Below, piece by piece: positions 25,321-35,911 of a stretch of DNA of 64,000 nucleotides. Numbering within the stretch: position 1 is the stretch's first letter; each line of letters starts with the position of its first letter. Where the stretch lies: positions 68,149,477-68,213,476 of the forward strand of contig NC_087066.1 in the NCBI RefSeq assembly GCF_963678635.1. Reading direction: 5' to 3'. This DNA comes from Symsagittifera roscoffensis (lineage: Eukaryota; Xenacoelomorpha; Acoela; Convolutidae). Under the pieces are notes generated by a model, which saw nothing but the letters and a program-made list of their open reading frames with translations, did not search any database and was not told the origin of the DNA. The position numbers and the translations under genes were made by a program.

Positions 25321-26924
25321 CAAGAAATCAGACTCCCTCGAAAAATGACTTAGGATACTGCGATCCCACTACACGAACACAAGCAACAATTGTTTGGTTT
25401 CCCGAAGACATATGTACCACATTTCAAATGGCAAAAATATACGCTAGAATGATAAAATTTCACTAAAAATGTTTTATTGAATCGATCCCTTATGACGACG
25501 TAAACCCTGAGAAAATCAGGCAGAGTAATTATAAATTTAGAAACATTCATAATATAGAAAGTAAATTGACACTTCTCCCAATTTACCAAGAAAAGGATTT
25601 TGCATGTAAAAATAACAAACCCCTTTTATAATACACAACCTTCAGAAATTCTTGTCAAAAACGAACAAGGTCTCGACATGAATACAGGAAAATTAATCAT
25701 ACATCCCATGCAACACACTATACAACCAGCGACGAAAACTCATACATCCCAGTACTCCTAAAAACACAGGAATTATTGGTGGAAAAAATAAAACCACAAG
25801 ACAAAGACAGTACAGGTTTACAAGAACTATCACTTATGAACAACACTCATTTTGGTGCAATTCATTATGACCTACACCTAGACATGAAACTAGACTAAAC
25901 AATAATTAGAATTTTTGAAGAAATGTCTTTAACATAACTTGAAGCACTTTATCAATTATGCGAACTTGAAAGAACTCAAGTTCTACACTTGCACTAGCAG
26001 TACTCAAAATCCCTTATGCAGGATATTTATTATCAGGTAACAGATCAAATTTTATTGACTACGAAGGAATCAGACTATGGTATTACACTTGTACCAAAAA
26101 AGTATCACTCTTATATCTTTTGAAGATAGAAGATGCTATAAAAGAATCCCAATATTCTATAAAAAAAAGGTACTTTTTGTTGATACACTTTCCCGAAGAA
26201 CCTATTTTTGGAATATAGCAGTCCCATGTGGATCCAAAAACAGCCAAGGTAATACAATTGAATCGTGACGAAGATAAATACTACCTTCTCACACAATACC
26301 CTACACTTAGGCAACCATTAAAAAAATTTCCACCAGAAAGCATTAGAGCTTTTGCCCGCAATCCAAATATCGATTTACAATCGATCAGCATATACTCTGA
26401 ATCACACATTCAACACCACATACGTAGACAAAAATTTAAAGTTTTACTCACAAAAATGGACACAATACAACGACAATCCATAGATCAAATTTTACGCAAA
26501 CTTGCAGAAACAGCAGGTTTTTCAGACATCTACACACAAGAATACAGCGGATATTTTAAAGATATAAAAGATTACATTCACTTAAATGGCGAAAAATTCA
26601 GACCACAAGATATATCACCAAAAAAAATTTTTAGTTTTGTAAATTTGAAAAACATCTTTCTTACCTTTCTAGAATGGCCCTACTACATCTTAGAAAGATT
26701 GACTATATTATACGCAATGTTTAACTTTCTTGGATTTCTTTTCGCTCTTTTAAAAGGAATCTAAAATACATGGGCAATATTCACACAAGTAAACAAACAA
26801 GCAAGCGTAGCATGCATATTTTTGCTGGATTTTTTGGATTATTCTCTAAATCATTAATTAAATACTTTTAGACGCTCAAATAAAAGATTACAATAGCAAA
26901 CTATCAACAACACCGAACATATAA
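25321..26924 (+). pseudogene. env: Envelope-like gene, second partial copy
   Basis: Repeats the middle and C-terminal part of the env remnant without its first 600 bp, since the duplication starts inside the gene. 26228-26764 encodes the same 178-residue C-terminal piece with one residue changed (Gln to Lys near residue 71). A nearby frame, 26077-26268, shows the CYKRIPIF and VDTLSRR region in one open piece, which the first copy does not. The second hydrophobic segment is frameshifted here by loss of one T near 26821. Not functional. Confidence 0.6.
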
Positions 26925-27180
26925 GACGATTCACAAAACAATACGAATACAACGCTTAAGGCACCACAATTACAAAGCTTAAACCATAACCATCCTTTAT
27001 CATTACTGCCACAAAATTTCAGAACCATAGCCCTGACAGATCTCATATCTTCAAGATCTAAGTACCCGCAAAGCCCAATTCAACACATAATAACGCAACA
27101 ATCTAAAATAGATGACACATACGAGTAAATTATAGAAAAACCACATAACACTACTTTTCGTTCTCAGAACAACCATCTTT

Positions 27181-28874
27181 TTAGACCACGATGAGCCGCC
27201 AAGTTGGATCACTCCATCGCTCAATTTCCTACCCAGCCAACTTTTAAAGCAACCTCCCCGTCATACCACTTTTTGCTTTCCCCCCACTTGAATCACGTCA
27301 TGATAACACTTCATCCGGCATGGATTCAGATACTAATTGAAACATCACTGTATATATAGTACTATTTCCCAATTTAATAGCTCAGATCTCGAGACCCCTG
27401 ACGAAATTGACAACTCCGAATCCAGCCCATCTACATTTTCCCAACCTCCATTTCAACCTCTCCACTCCCAATTAAGATTTGAACGACCTCCCACTCCCGC
27501 TTCTATTTTCAATGTAACACCCACATATTCCCCCTTGACCAGTGAACCTTCAGACAACAGCAGCTCTGTAAATACATGAATATCTCATGAACTTGACACT
27601 TTTATCACACTCCAGCAACAATCACAGCACCCTCAGACACTAAACATTCACCAACTCTCACAATCCATAATATCATCAAACCCAGCAACCCCAACTCCCT
27701 CTTCAAATTACATCCCTTCGCCAAACCCAACTTCCTCGTCAAGTCCGACCTCATCTAGTACAAACCGAGCCTATCGAACCTTCAAAAGAAAACTCCCTCT
27801 CACCCAGGAAAAGCCACAACATTTGTTAATCACCCACTCCACACTAACACTAAAAAATTTCTTAAAATATGTTTATCTTTTTCCCCCAATACACCTACTT
27901 TCATTCAGACCCTAATGACGAACGCCTTAATTATGTTAATGAGCACGTATTATACCCAACAAATTCATGGACATCATTTTATTACATCACTAATCCACTA
28001 ACACTACCATTATATAACACACCATATGATAACGAACAATGCAGCAATCAACTATAACTTTTAACAACAGCACTCACTCCAAGACAATTTACGCAATCGG
28101 ATATAAACAGTCACTTATCAGATTCACCGCACCCAAAACTAACGAATTTTTTATCGATCACTACGACCATCACATTCAAAGACCAAACGAAGACACCTTT
28201 CTGGACGACGATAATTTTGCCAATCCACAACTAACAGAAAAATTCTTCATCAAAACGCCATACGTTTTATCCTCAATACTTTAGATAAAAAAATACGACC
28301 ACGTCATTTAAGCAACACTTGTGATATTCAAGCCTATGATTTACATTTTAACAAATTTAACAACTTCTCACTAACCTTTCATTTCCTCACACACAAAGAA
28401 CGTGATTTGCACTATTCACACAACATCATGTTACGAACTAAACAGACAATCACTTATACTTATAAGGTCATCCAACATCCTTACACTCATAAAACACCAG
28501 CACGACAAATTCCCTACAGATACCAATACATTAACTCCAAATATACCTCACCATTCTTTCTTAACTTCACTTATTGTATTAAAGATACTAACCTACAAGG
28601 CATCCTCCGCAATTATGATCTCATCAATCAGATGTATAATTTCTGTCCCTTAACTCAAACCTTCAACGTACACGAATCCCGCCCACTAATCGTTCCACAC
28701 GAATTCCTACAGCCTGTTGAAATCCCGATCCTAGAATTCATCCATAACACCAGATATAACCATAAACTTTATAACCTCATTCAAAATACACCTTATGAAC
28801 TCTCACCTAGCACTGAAGAGCACAAAATCATTCAAGCACTCAAATTGCTATGGCCACTTCACCAAACTAAATAA
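27181..28874 (+). pseudogene. Accessory gene downstream of env, second copy
   Basis: Duplicate of 23180-24873 with a handful of changes (for example Asn-Ile-Gln-Arg-Ala to His-Ile-Gln-Arg-Pro near 28170). All of the frame breaks are shared with the first copy. The 155-codon piece 28407-28874 is unchanged in protein sequence. Function unknown. Confidence 0.5.
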
Positions 28875-30629
28875 ACCATTCGTTTGACAGCTAAATTACT
28901 AACATCATCAGAAATCATCCACGACAATTTTCACCACGGATTCTTCACAGACGAATACGGTAATATGAACTAAGAAAAATTATACTAATAAATTAAAACA
29001 AAAACTAACCATTCTTTTTAAATGTTTTCTTTTTCTCATTGGTTTTCACAGGCACGATCATCAATCATCTACAGTAAAGTAGAAAACGAAACAAAAAAAC
29101 AGAAAATTTTTTTTCTTGAATCATAAATTTATATTAACTAATTAAAGAAAAAGAAGCAGTAAAACTTACCCCCAAAACAGCAATAAATTGATATACAAAT
29201 TCTTTTCCCATATGCAGTGAATATTTTTAAAATGAAAACAAAATGATAATTTCAACTCCCCAAATAAAGCAGTAAAATTAATAATTTTAAACTAGTGAAG
29301 TAATAAAAGTTGCCTATAAAATTAAAGCAGGACTAACCTTTTTAAAGACGCTTCCTTACAGTTTTAAACATTCATTTGCCCACAATCGTATCCACAATTG
29401 CACAGCTTGCCTACGAAGAATTGTTTAAAATAATGAATTTAACTTTCACTGATAACAACTCTAACCAATTTTAACACATTTCAAGTTTCCTTTAACCCGG
29501 TTGGAAAGGAAATATATAATAATTCAAACTAACTAACGCAAGCTAACTAAACAGCACAAACCACAACCTAACAGCATGACTAAGAAAAGAAAACCCACGG
29601 TGCCCAAACCGGAATAACACCAGCTTAGAACTGGATAAAATATTCTTTTGAAGACTACTTTCAAGTCTGAACACAAAAGAACAAAACACAAAAAAGTCAA
29701 AGGACAAACCCAAAACAAACGATATGACTTTTGAAGAAAAGGACACAACCAAGACAAAAAAGGAAATAAAAAAGGCACGAAAGAATTAACACAAAAAGAT
29801 TCCAAAAAAGAGAGCATGAATTTTTACTCCACTCCTGGCCTAACCCACCAGAGAGGACGTCCTGACCATGCTCTATAGCCAGCATTACCCACCGTGCTAC
29901 ATCCAAGCTTTGTGACCCACACTATATTTTGACGAGAGATACTCAAGAGTGAGTTGCTCTTAAAAATAACCGAACTAAACAAAAACGCTTTTGCGATAAA
30001 AACTAATACAAGATCATAATTTCAAACAAAACTAACAAAGATTTGTATATGTAAATAATACAATGCATTATATAGATTGCATACAGCCCAAAGATGAGCA
30101 GCAAGGAACTTGACAACCCATTTACACACCAACTACGGAATGGCAAAACACACCCGACATGCTCCCTACAGTCACTACACCCAAAGGATTTAAAGTACGA
30201 CTTGGCATCGCAGCAAAGGAAACCCATTGCAACAGAACAATGGCCATCTCGATGTTCAAGTATACGTACAGATCCAAGTCACCAGGCACTTCATCCAAAG
30301 TCAAACTACATGCCACATCCGAACGAGATTGGAGCATTGCTTTTCTCTAATCAACCAAATCAACACTCATCACAACTGATCAGAAATCTTGATACGATCT
30401 CCCGAAACGATCGTGATAACAATCCTTCTTCCAAATAAAAACGAATACGCTCGCAACTTCTAAAGAAAGACACCATCATCCATCCTCCACTACAGTAGAA
30501 CACTGAGGAACTAAAACTCTTAAAAAAACCCGGATGGTTGGAACCAGATCTAAACTAGAATGTATTATTGGGTTTTATTCTGATATTTTATCTCCATAAA
30601 GTATTGAATACTAACCAATCATACTCCAT
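28875..30629. other. Retroelement 3' noncoding region
   Basis: Contains the tail of the second duplicated unit (to 29310), then unique A-rich sequence. Two parts are less A-rich than the rest: 29820-29950 and 30090-30440. The second holds overlapping ORFs 30094-30438 and 30159-30350 in two frames without any recognised domain. No polypurine tract is evident just before the 3' LTR. Confidence 0.5.
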
Positions 30630-30928
30630 CAAACTAACAAACCACTTATTTGTAAGTGCTGAAACTACTTGTAGTTTCAGCACCAGAGCAATCTGAATTA
30701 AACTTAGAATACAGTTGTTCTCATTCTGGAAACTAACTTGCATATACTGGTGTACACTAGATCTATCGAGACTAGGATATATAAGAGTAAGATTAGGATC
30801 GGTATTAGACTAAGAAGTTGCACGAATCTATCCGGCCGAAAATAAGATATCGTGACGAGCAGACGGTGTACCTTATCTGAAATTACTCTATGAGTATAAC
30901 CAATAGGTCACAACTCAATTTTCTCTAG
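30630..30928 (+). repeat. 3' LTR
   Basis: Direct repeat of 9316-9608. It carries the same perfect palindrome (30658-30681, arms extended to 13 bp here) and a better TATA box. Substitutions against the 5' LTR are frequent over 290 bp, so the insertion is not recent. Confidence 0.87.
30778..30785 (+). promoter_or_regulatory. TATA-like box in the LTR
   Basis: TATATAAG within the 3' LTR; the 5' LTR has GATATAAG at the same place. Position mid-LTR fits the U3 promoter of an LTR element. Not tested. Confidence 0.45.
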
Positions 30929-31956
30929 GGGGGTGAAGCAACAAACCCAAGTGAAGCAACTCGACCTGGGCGAAATAACGAAACGAATAAGTTATTAAGT
31001 AACTTGTCATTGGATATCAGATCTACGGCTAGGGTTTAATTTTTATCTTTCAATAACTGTGAAGGATAGAATCTTGATCCTCAAAATAAGCACAACTAAT
31101 TGAGCCTGGAGGCCAATAAACATGAATGTTAAAATTACTTGATGAATTTTAAAAGACAATCTAAACAGTTTACAGGGGTACTTAAGTAGTATGAGGGGCC
31201 GCCAGGGATCCTTAGGGGGGGGGGCAAAATCACCTAAAATAAGACGTGGGCGCCTAAGATCCGACACCTAAGGGGTCCAAAATTATCTTGTAGTCAGCCG
31301 GCATTTTGCTGGTGAATTACAAGATCCTCACTTGAGGATCCAAATTTTTGGGTGGCCTCCCCCCAGAGGATTTTACTAAGAGTCATATACTCATGTAGCA
31401 AATTTCTAGATCCCTGGCGGATAATCAAAGTAGGATCCTTAAAAATTTTTTCACCCGATTTATGTTTAGAAAAAAAGCATAAATTAGCATTCTTTCGCCC
31501 TTTGGTACGTTCGACTTGGAATGCTGCCATACTTTTGGAGTGGGTAATAAAACAAAGCAAGTATAGCTTTGGCCAGCATAGTTTTAACGGTCTATCGAAT
31601 GCTGTAGAGTGTTTCCATGATTTAAATGTATTAACACTGAAACGTATGTAAACCATAATTACTCACCAAGGTTGCAATCCGGTTGCAGTCGTCGCTGTTA
31701 CGTCTACACGATAACGTTAAAATGAATAATGGTAAAATTGTGGAATAATGAATTGCGATAAATGAACTTAATGGGAAGTTGGCATACAAGTGACATTGAT
31801 TCGGAGCATTTATCTTTCACTGTTTTTTCAACTGGGTGTCAAATAAAAAACGAATACATTCACAATCGTCATATAGTTTTCGTGTCGAGAGCCAAAGAAA
31901 TTGCAAATAGAGAATATGCAGAAAGTTGTAAAGAATAGTTTTATCTGGATGAGCTT
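30929..31956. other. Spacer between LTR element and Polinton genes, hairpin-rich
   Basis: No gene is supported. ORFs on both strands at 31294-31656 overlap each other and inverted repeats, so they are not called. Structures seen: a perfect GATCCTCA-CT-TGAGGATC palindrome near 31324-31341 and, just before it (about 31286-31323), a longer imperfect hairpin whose arms are CTTGTA..GCCGGCA and TGCTGG..TACAAG. Poly-G runs (30929, 31215) are also present. This may be the edge of a small inverted-repeat element or of the Polinton. Confidence 0.45.
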
Positions 31957-33250
31957 TTACAAATAACGTGGTGTATTTATGCAAAACAGAATTATGGAAA
32001 AGCAACTGATTTGACCTTTGCTACCTATGAAAATATCTTTGATTATTCATTTGATTTCAACTCAATGATGATTGAGAAAGGGCTGGAGCGAAAAATACGA
32101 CTTTGTTTTAATAAATTTTCAAAGTATCAAAAACTTCCGGTAGTTTATCTAAAAATATACCATCGAGATATAGGTCTAAGTAAGTGGTATCTGGAAGGTT
32201 ACTTTCATTTCCATTGGCTTGAAATTAAGCAGGTCGGAGAAGTGTTAGCAAAAATTAAAAATGGAAATGGAAAAACGAACTGTAACTTCAACGGACTTGG
32301 AAATTATCCATGAGATATTTATTACTTTGAAAAAAAACGTATCCAGAAAACACCAACCGTCGGAATTATTTTTTAGCTGCATGTCCCTTATTCTTCTTCT
32401 CGACTACTAACGATATAAACTACGATGTTGCTATCAAGCTGAGACCTTATGGTGGACTAATTGGGATAGAAAATTCTTCGTTAGACAAATTTTTAAGTGA
32501 TTCAAAAATTTTACGAATGCATGCTATTTTACACGATGCCGCCGGTTTTGTCAGCGAAGTTTATAACACTGGTCCCACATACTGCTATGTTTTACCATGG
32601 AACTGCAACAGTAGTCTGATTGGTCATTTGAGTGGAATTACGTTTTGTTTGTATATCAAACTGAGGAAACCGAAACTCTACCATTTATTAGAATGCTGAA
32701 GGAAAGATCAGTTGTGTTGGATTTTGAGGGATTTCGACACCAGAAAAACACATTTATAGTAAAAGAATTAGCTATAACCACTTCCGACTACAGTGATTCT
32801 TTAATTTTTCTACTCCAGTTAATTTCAATTCCCTTCCAAAATCTGAACAAAAAGCCTACAACTGGCTGACAAATTATTTGCACGGACTTCATTGGGATAG
32901 CGGTGATTATTTATACCTGAATTTGAACCAAATCAATCAAAGTTTTGTCTTAAGAAACCCCAATGCTAAATTCTACGCCAAAGGAAAAAAAAGCTGATTT
33001 TTTATCCAAATACTTAGACCACAAACTTGTGAATCATGACGATTTGGGCTGTCCACGAGTCGAACAATTATATTTCAAGAATTTTGTGAATTGTAGCAAA
33101 CACCTACCGCACCATAACTCTAAAAATCATTGTGCATTAAAAAAGTCGAAAGCGTTCTATGATTGGTTGAAAAATGAGTGTCAACAACGAGCTTCAGGGG
33201 AAAGTGAGTGGAGACATACATATCTCCAAATTCAGTTCTTTGTGCTTGGA
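31957..33250 (+). pseudogene. Nuclease-like protein remnant, unknown family
   Basis: Pieces in three frames read as one protein of about 420 residues: 32011-32313, about 32380-32699 (with MHAILHDAAGFVSEVYN and LIGHLSG), 32645-32869 (with VVLDFEGFRHQKN), 32840-32985 (with WLTNYLHGLHWDSGDY) and 32963-33253 (with DLGCPRVEQL and HHNSKNHCALKKSKAFYDWL). The D-x-E triplet near the middle and the His/Cys-rich end resemble an RNase H-fold DEDD exonuclease, but the full set of catalytic residues is not proven. Frame changes near 32313, 32690, 32870 and 32990 make it a pseudogene. It lies just upstream of the Polinton morphogenesis genes on the same strand and may belong to the element. Confidence 0.5.
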
Positions 33251-33709
33251 TGACACCAGAGAGTAACATAAAGGTTTCATTCACCAGGATTGAACGCATT
33301 GATTGTAGAGGCCAAGTAGTTCATCGAAACGAACAAGTTACACTTTCTGAAGAAGGGTTGTGCACCTTGAGGAGGTTCTTCCCCGTGATTGACCAATTCA
33401 TCTACTTTCAACGATTCAAATACATCAGAAATGTTACCCAGCAAGCGCGGTCTTTGTCTTCCCACGCTAGTGTTAGTGCCCAAACGTCAACCAGGAGTTC
33501 AAATGGATCTAACCAGCAGTGAACTACCCAATGAGATTCAAAAAAAAATAAGAGAAGATTATGTGAAGAAAATTGTGTATCATGCCAAAACTGATCATGT
33601 CCCAGCCAATTATGTTTTGGAAATGCACTATGATTTTGATGATGATAAAAAACCGAGTGTCTATACAGGTTATACACGATATGAAATTTATTATTGTTCA
33701 GATGCTTAA
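33208..33709 (+). pseudogene. Small DNA-binding-like protein remnant
   Basis: One frame (33208-33522) reads VSFTRIERIDCRGQ..NEQVTLSEEGL..LRRFFPVIDQFI, a pattern like the PC4-like proteins encoded on the minus strand further on (short beta strands, then an LT/LS-x-E helix). A second frame (about 33425-33709) continues with an Arg/Pro stretch and a C-terminal part ending EIYYCSDA. A frameshift near 33430 joins the two. Overlap with the end of the nuclease-like remnant suggests a compact cluster. PC4-like identity is a weak inference. Confidence 0.35.
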
Positions 33710-33785
33710 TTAATTTTTTTAAAAAATATATATTTATTTTTATTCTGCAAGCTCGAGAGTGAGAGAAAGCGGTAGGGAAATTGAA

Positions 33786-34064
33786 ATGAATAACACAGTA
33801 GTTGACGACACTGATGGAACTATAGTTACCGATTTTGTGTATGATGAAAATAATACGGAGAAAAAATTATGGAAATTTTGCAATAATGTGACTGTATCAC
33901 GGTCTGAAGTAGTTTTCATGTCACAAATGGTGTTAATTCTGATTTAATTGGCTTTTTGTATCTTTAAACTTTCATTAACGCAGTTAACTTGCAAAGAAAC
34001 CTCAGTTTGGTTTTCAATATTATCGGGTTTAGTTGGTTATGTATTACCAAATCCAAGAATATGA
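33786..34064 (+). pseudogene. Small membrane protein of the Polinton, one stop
   Basis: Starts at ATG 33786 (MNNTVVDDTDG). It has a hydrophilic N-terminus of about 40 residues, a hydrophobic segment around VVFMSQMVLILI, then after TAA 33945-33947 the same frame goes on through LAFCIFKLSL and a CKETSVWFSILSGLVGYVLP segment to a TGA at 34062-34064. The C-terminal hydrophobic part ending in a Gly-Tyr-x-Leu-Pro motif recalls small membrane proteins next to the ATPase in Polinton-like elements (recollection, not checked). Its TGA overlaps the ATPase ATG by ATGA. The single TAA makes it non-functional. Confidence 0.5.
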
Positions 34065-34768
34065 ATAAAGTTATTGATACATCTACGAGACTATTTTTGG
34101 CCACCGTGGGCCCCTCGGGTTCTGGAAAAACGGAGCTGATATTCAAGTTGTTGAAAGGAAAAACATTTTATCCCAAATTTCAAAGAGCATTATACTTTTA
34201 CCAAGAGATTCAGCCTATTTATAGTGAAAAATCCAATACCTACAGCATTGATCTAACTTTCATAAAATTCAATGGCTTTGACAGTTTGCGAAACCTTGAA
34301 AACATTCTTCTAGATTTTGATGATTCATGCGAAGAAATCGATAACGATAGAGACTTTGTCAAACTTGCAACAGGACTAGATGTAATATATGTTAAACACA
34401 ATTTGTTCCAACAAAGCAGATGGTCTCGAACAATTGATTTAAACACATCACACATCATTCTGTTCAAATCACCTCGTGATATTCAGCAAGTTGATCATCC
34501 TGGAAGACAATTGAACAACACTAAGTTTTTGAGAAACTGTTATCAGCTGGCTACAAAAGACACATACGGTCATCTTTTAATCGACTTGGATCCGCGTACA
34601 TCCGATAATTTGAGATATTGTTCAAACATTGCACCACCTGGTCCCTCAATTTTCTACTTACCAATAAATCAGGCAGAGGTTTCACCTCTCACAAATGAAC
34701 GCGAAAAAATTATCTATTCTGCAGCACATGGTACAATTGAATCCCAGCCAGCTCCCAAGCTTCTTTAG
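34061..34768 (+). CDS. Genome-packaging ATPase (FtsK/HerA-type)
   Basis: Open for 235 codons from ATG 34061, which overlaps the upstream stop by ATGA and gives the usual length for Polinton ATPases. Walker A is GPSGSGKTEL at about residues 17-26; Walker B is ILLDFDD near residue 83-89, preceded by a hydrophobic strand. The KHNLFQQSRWSRTIDLNTSH stretch at about 113-132 and the following SPRD are typical of the packaging ATPases of this virus and transposon group. The enzyme would drive element DNA into a capsid. This is one of the few genes here without a visible break. Its end overlaps the start of the next small ORF. Confidence 0.88.
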   Translation: MNKVIDTSTRLFLATVGPSGSGKTELIFKLLKGKTFYPKFQRALYFYQEIQPIYSEKSNTYSIDLTFIKFNGFDSLRNLENILLDFDDSCEEIDNDRDFVKLATGLDVIYVKHNLFQQSRWSRTIDLNTSHIILFKSPRDIQQVDHPGRQLNNTKFLRNCYQLATKDTYGHLLIDLDPRTSDNLRYCSNIAPPGPSIFYLPINQAEVSPLTNEREKIIYSAAHGTIESQPAPKLL

Positions 34769-35003
34769 AAAAACAACAAATCCTCGAGTTATTTCAGTTA
34801 TATGTGAATGTTTGCTCAATGTAGTCAATGGCAATGTATCTGTTAATATTCCAAACATTGAAAATTTCGAAATGGTATTCAAACTTTAAATCAGCCCAAA
34901 AACAAAACTTGAACAAAAACGAGCAATTATTCTAACGAAACAAGGTTTCAACTTGATCAGACTGATACTTTACTTCTGCTACAGATACCTATCATCAGCA
35001 TAA
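34695..35003 (+). pseudogene. Small Cys-containing conserved protein, frameshifted
   Basis: First piece 34695-34889: basic start, then LPSFFRKTTNPRVISVICEC..NVVNGNVSV. After a shift near 34890 another frame continues with LEQKRAIILTKQGFNLIRLIL to a TAA at about 35001-35003. The pattern ICEC..NV.NGN followed by KR and a Gly-Phe-x-x-Leu helix is one I recall from small proteins encoded in Polintons between the ATPase and capsid genes; the role is unknown. It overlaps the ATPase end by about 70 bp in another frame. The frameshift kills it. Confidence 0.5.
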
Positions 35004-35006
35004 AAT

Positions 35007-35911
35007 ATGGCAGCAGAAGAGTTTGTTTCAATTCCAAAACATGAATATATATCCGTGAGCAGTTGCATGCATCACAAGTGCTACTCAACAGTTCAATTAA
35101 ACACAAAGAATCCCAGTTATCTTACTTGAACCGCAAGAGACCTCTAATACCCCCGAAGCAAAACTCAGTATCGACTGAAACTCTTCCACTGCCCCTTCCA
35201 CCAACACCTCCCTCAAAGCCTCTTGTTGACCCTGAGGAACAATCAACAGGACTTCTTACAGAAGATGAGACTAATCAAGATCTGGAAGGTGGGGAGGAAG
35301 AGCAGAAGTGGATTGTGGATGAGAAGGAGCGAAAGGATAATAAAATAAACTATGAACGCATTCTATTACAATTGCAAATAATGGAGGATAAAAAATTCAC
35401 GAGAGCTAAAAATATACTGGAGGTTATCAAAAGCTCAACTCGAGTTTCAATAAACGCCATGGATGAAACAATTTATGTTGACAATGTACCAACCGGTCTC
35501 AAAGCAGCATCGTTTTTGTACGATATACAACAGCAAACTAAAATACTACACAGTCCTCCTTACATAATGATTTTATCCGCTCTCGAACTTAGCGAAGAGT
35601 CTGTTATTAACAAGTATGCCAAACACGCGGTTCAGTCAAAGATTAAAGAACAGGCTCAACGAAGAACCAAAAGTCCAACCAAATCTCCGTCAACCTCGGG
35701 CAAAACAAAAACCCCCGACAGTAGTAGGCCATCATCAAGTTCAAAACAAACCAAACGACTCAAAACAAGAAAGAAAGCCACCACGGAAAAAGAAAGAGAG
35801 AAAAACGAAGACGACACTGAATTGTACGGTACGCCCAATAACGATTCAGATTCTTCAACGTCAGAAAAGACGGAGACGAAAAGTAAAAGATGGGAAACCT
35901 ACACCAACTGA
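35007..35911 (+). pseudogene. PX-like Polinton protein of unknown function, frameshifted
   Basis: ATG 35007 opens MAAEEFVSIPKHEY; the downstream frame (35063-35911, 282 codons) continues after a frameshift near 35050. Parts in order: Pro-rich linker (LPLPLPPTPPSKP), acidic region, then a compact domain at about residues 95-195 of the long ORF (RAKNILEVIKSSTRVSINAM...VPTGLKAASFLYDIQQ), then a long basic Ser/Thr/Lys tail with KSPTKSPST and RLKTRKK, ending LYGTP..KRWETYTN. The basic tail suggests nucleic-acid or nuclear contacts. Its last ~290 bp overlap the open frame that leads into integrase. Function unknown; 'PX-like' is used only for its position. Confidence 0.55.

Larger units (their letters stand above)
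25321..29310 (+). repeat. 4-kb tandem duplication, second unit
   Basis: Second unit of the direct repeat described at 21317. It starts directly after GAAGTAATAAA of the first unit and ends at GAAGTAATAAAAGT before unrelated sequence. It is about 4.0 kb, slightly shorter than unit one because of small deletions, and otherwise nearly identical. Confidence 0.95.
9316..30928 (+). mobile_element. Decayed env-carrying Ty3/gypsy-type LTR retroelement
   Basis: Two similar terminal repeats of about 290 bp in direct orientation bound 21.6 kb. Inside, in order, are gag-like sequence with a CX2CX4HX4C knuckle, an aspartic protease remnant, RT with a YLDD box, RNase H, integrase with a GPY/F motif, then envelope-like and unknown genes. 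Protease-RT-RNase H-integrase order together with GPY/F fits Ty3/gypsy. The plus strand is very rich in A and poor in G. Every long gene has stops or frameshifts, so this copy is not autonomous. Its great length is partly due to an internal 4-kb tandem duplication. The target-site duplication could not be identified, so the outer edges are uncertain by a few bases. Confidence 0.88.

Noticed and set aside
31294-31656. Overlapping ORFs on both strands
   Set aside because: They run through hairpins, overlap each other and show no domain; neither can be chosen.
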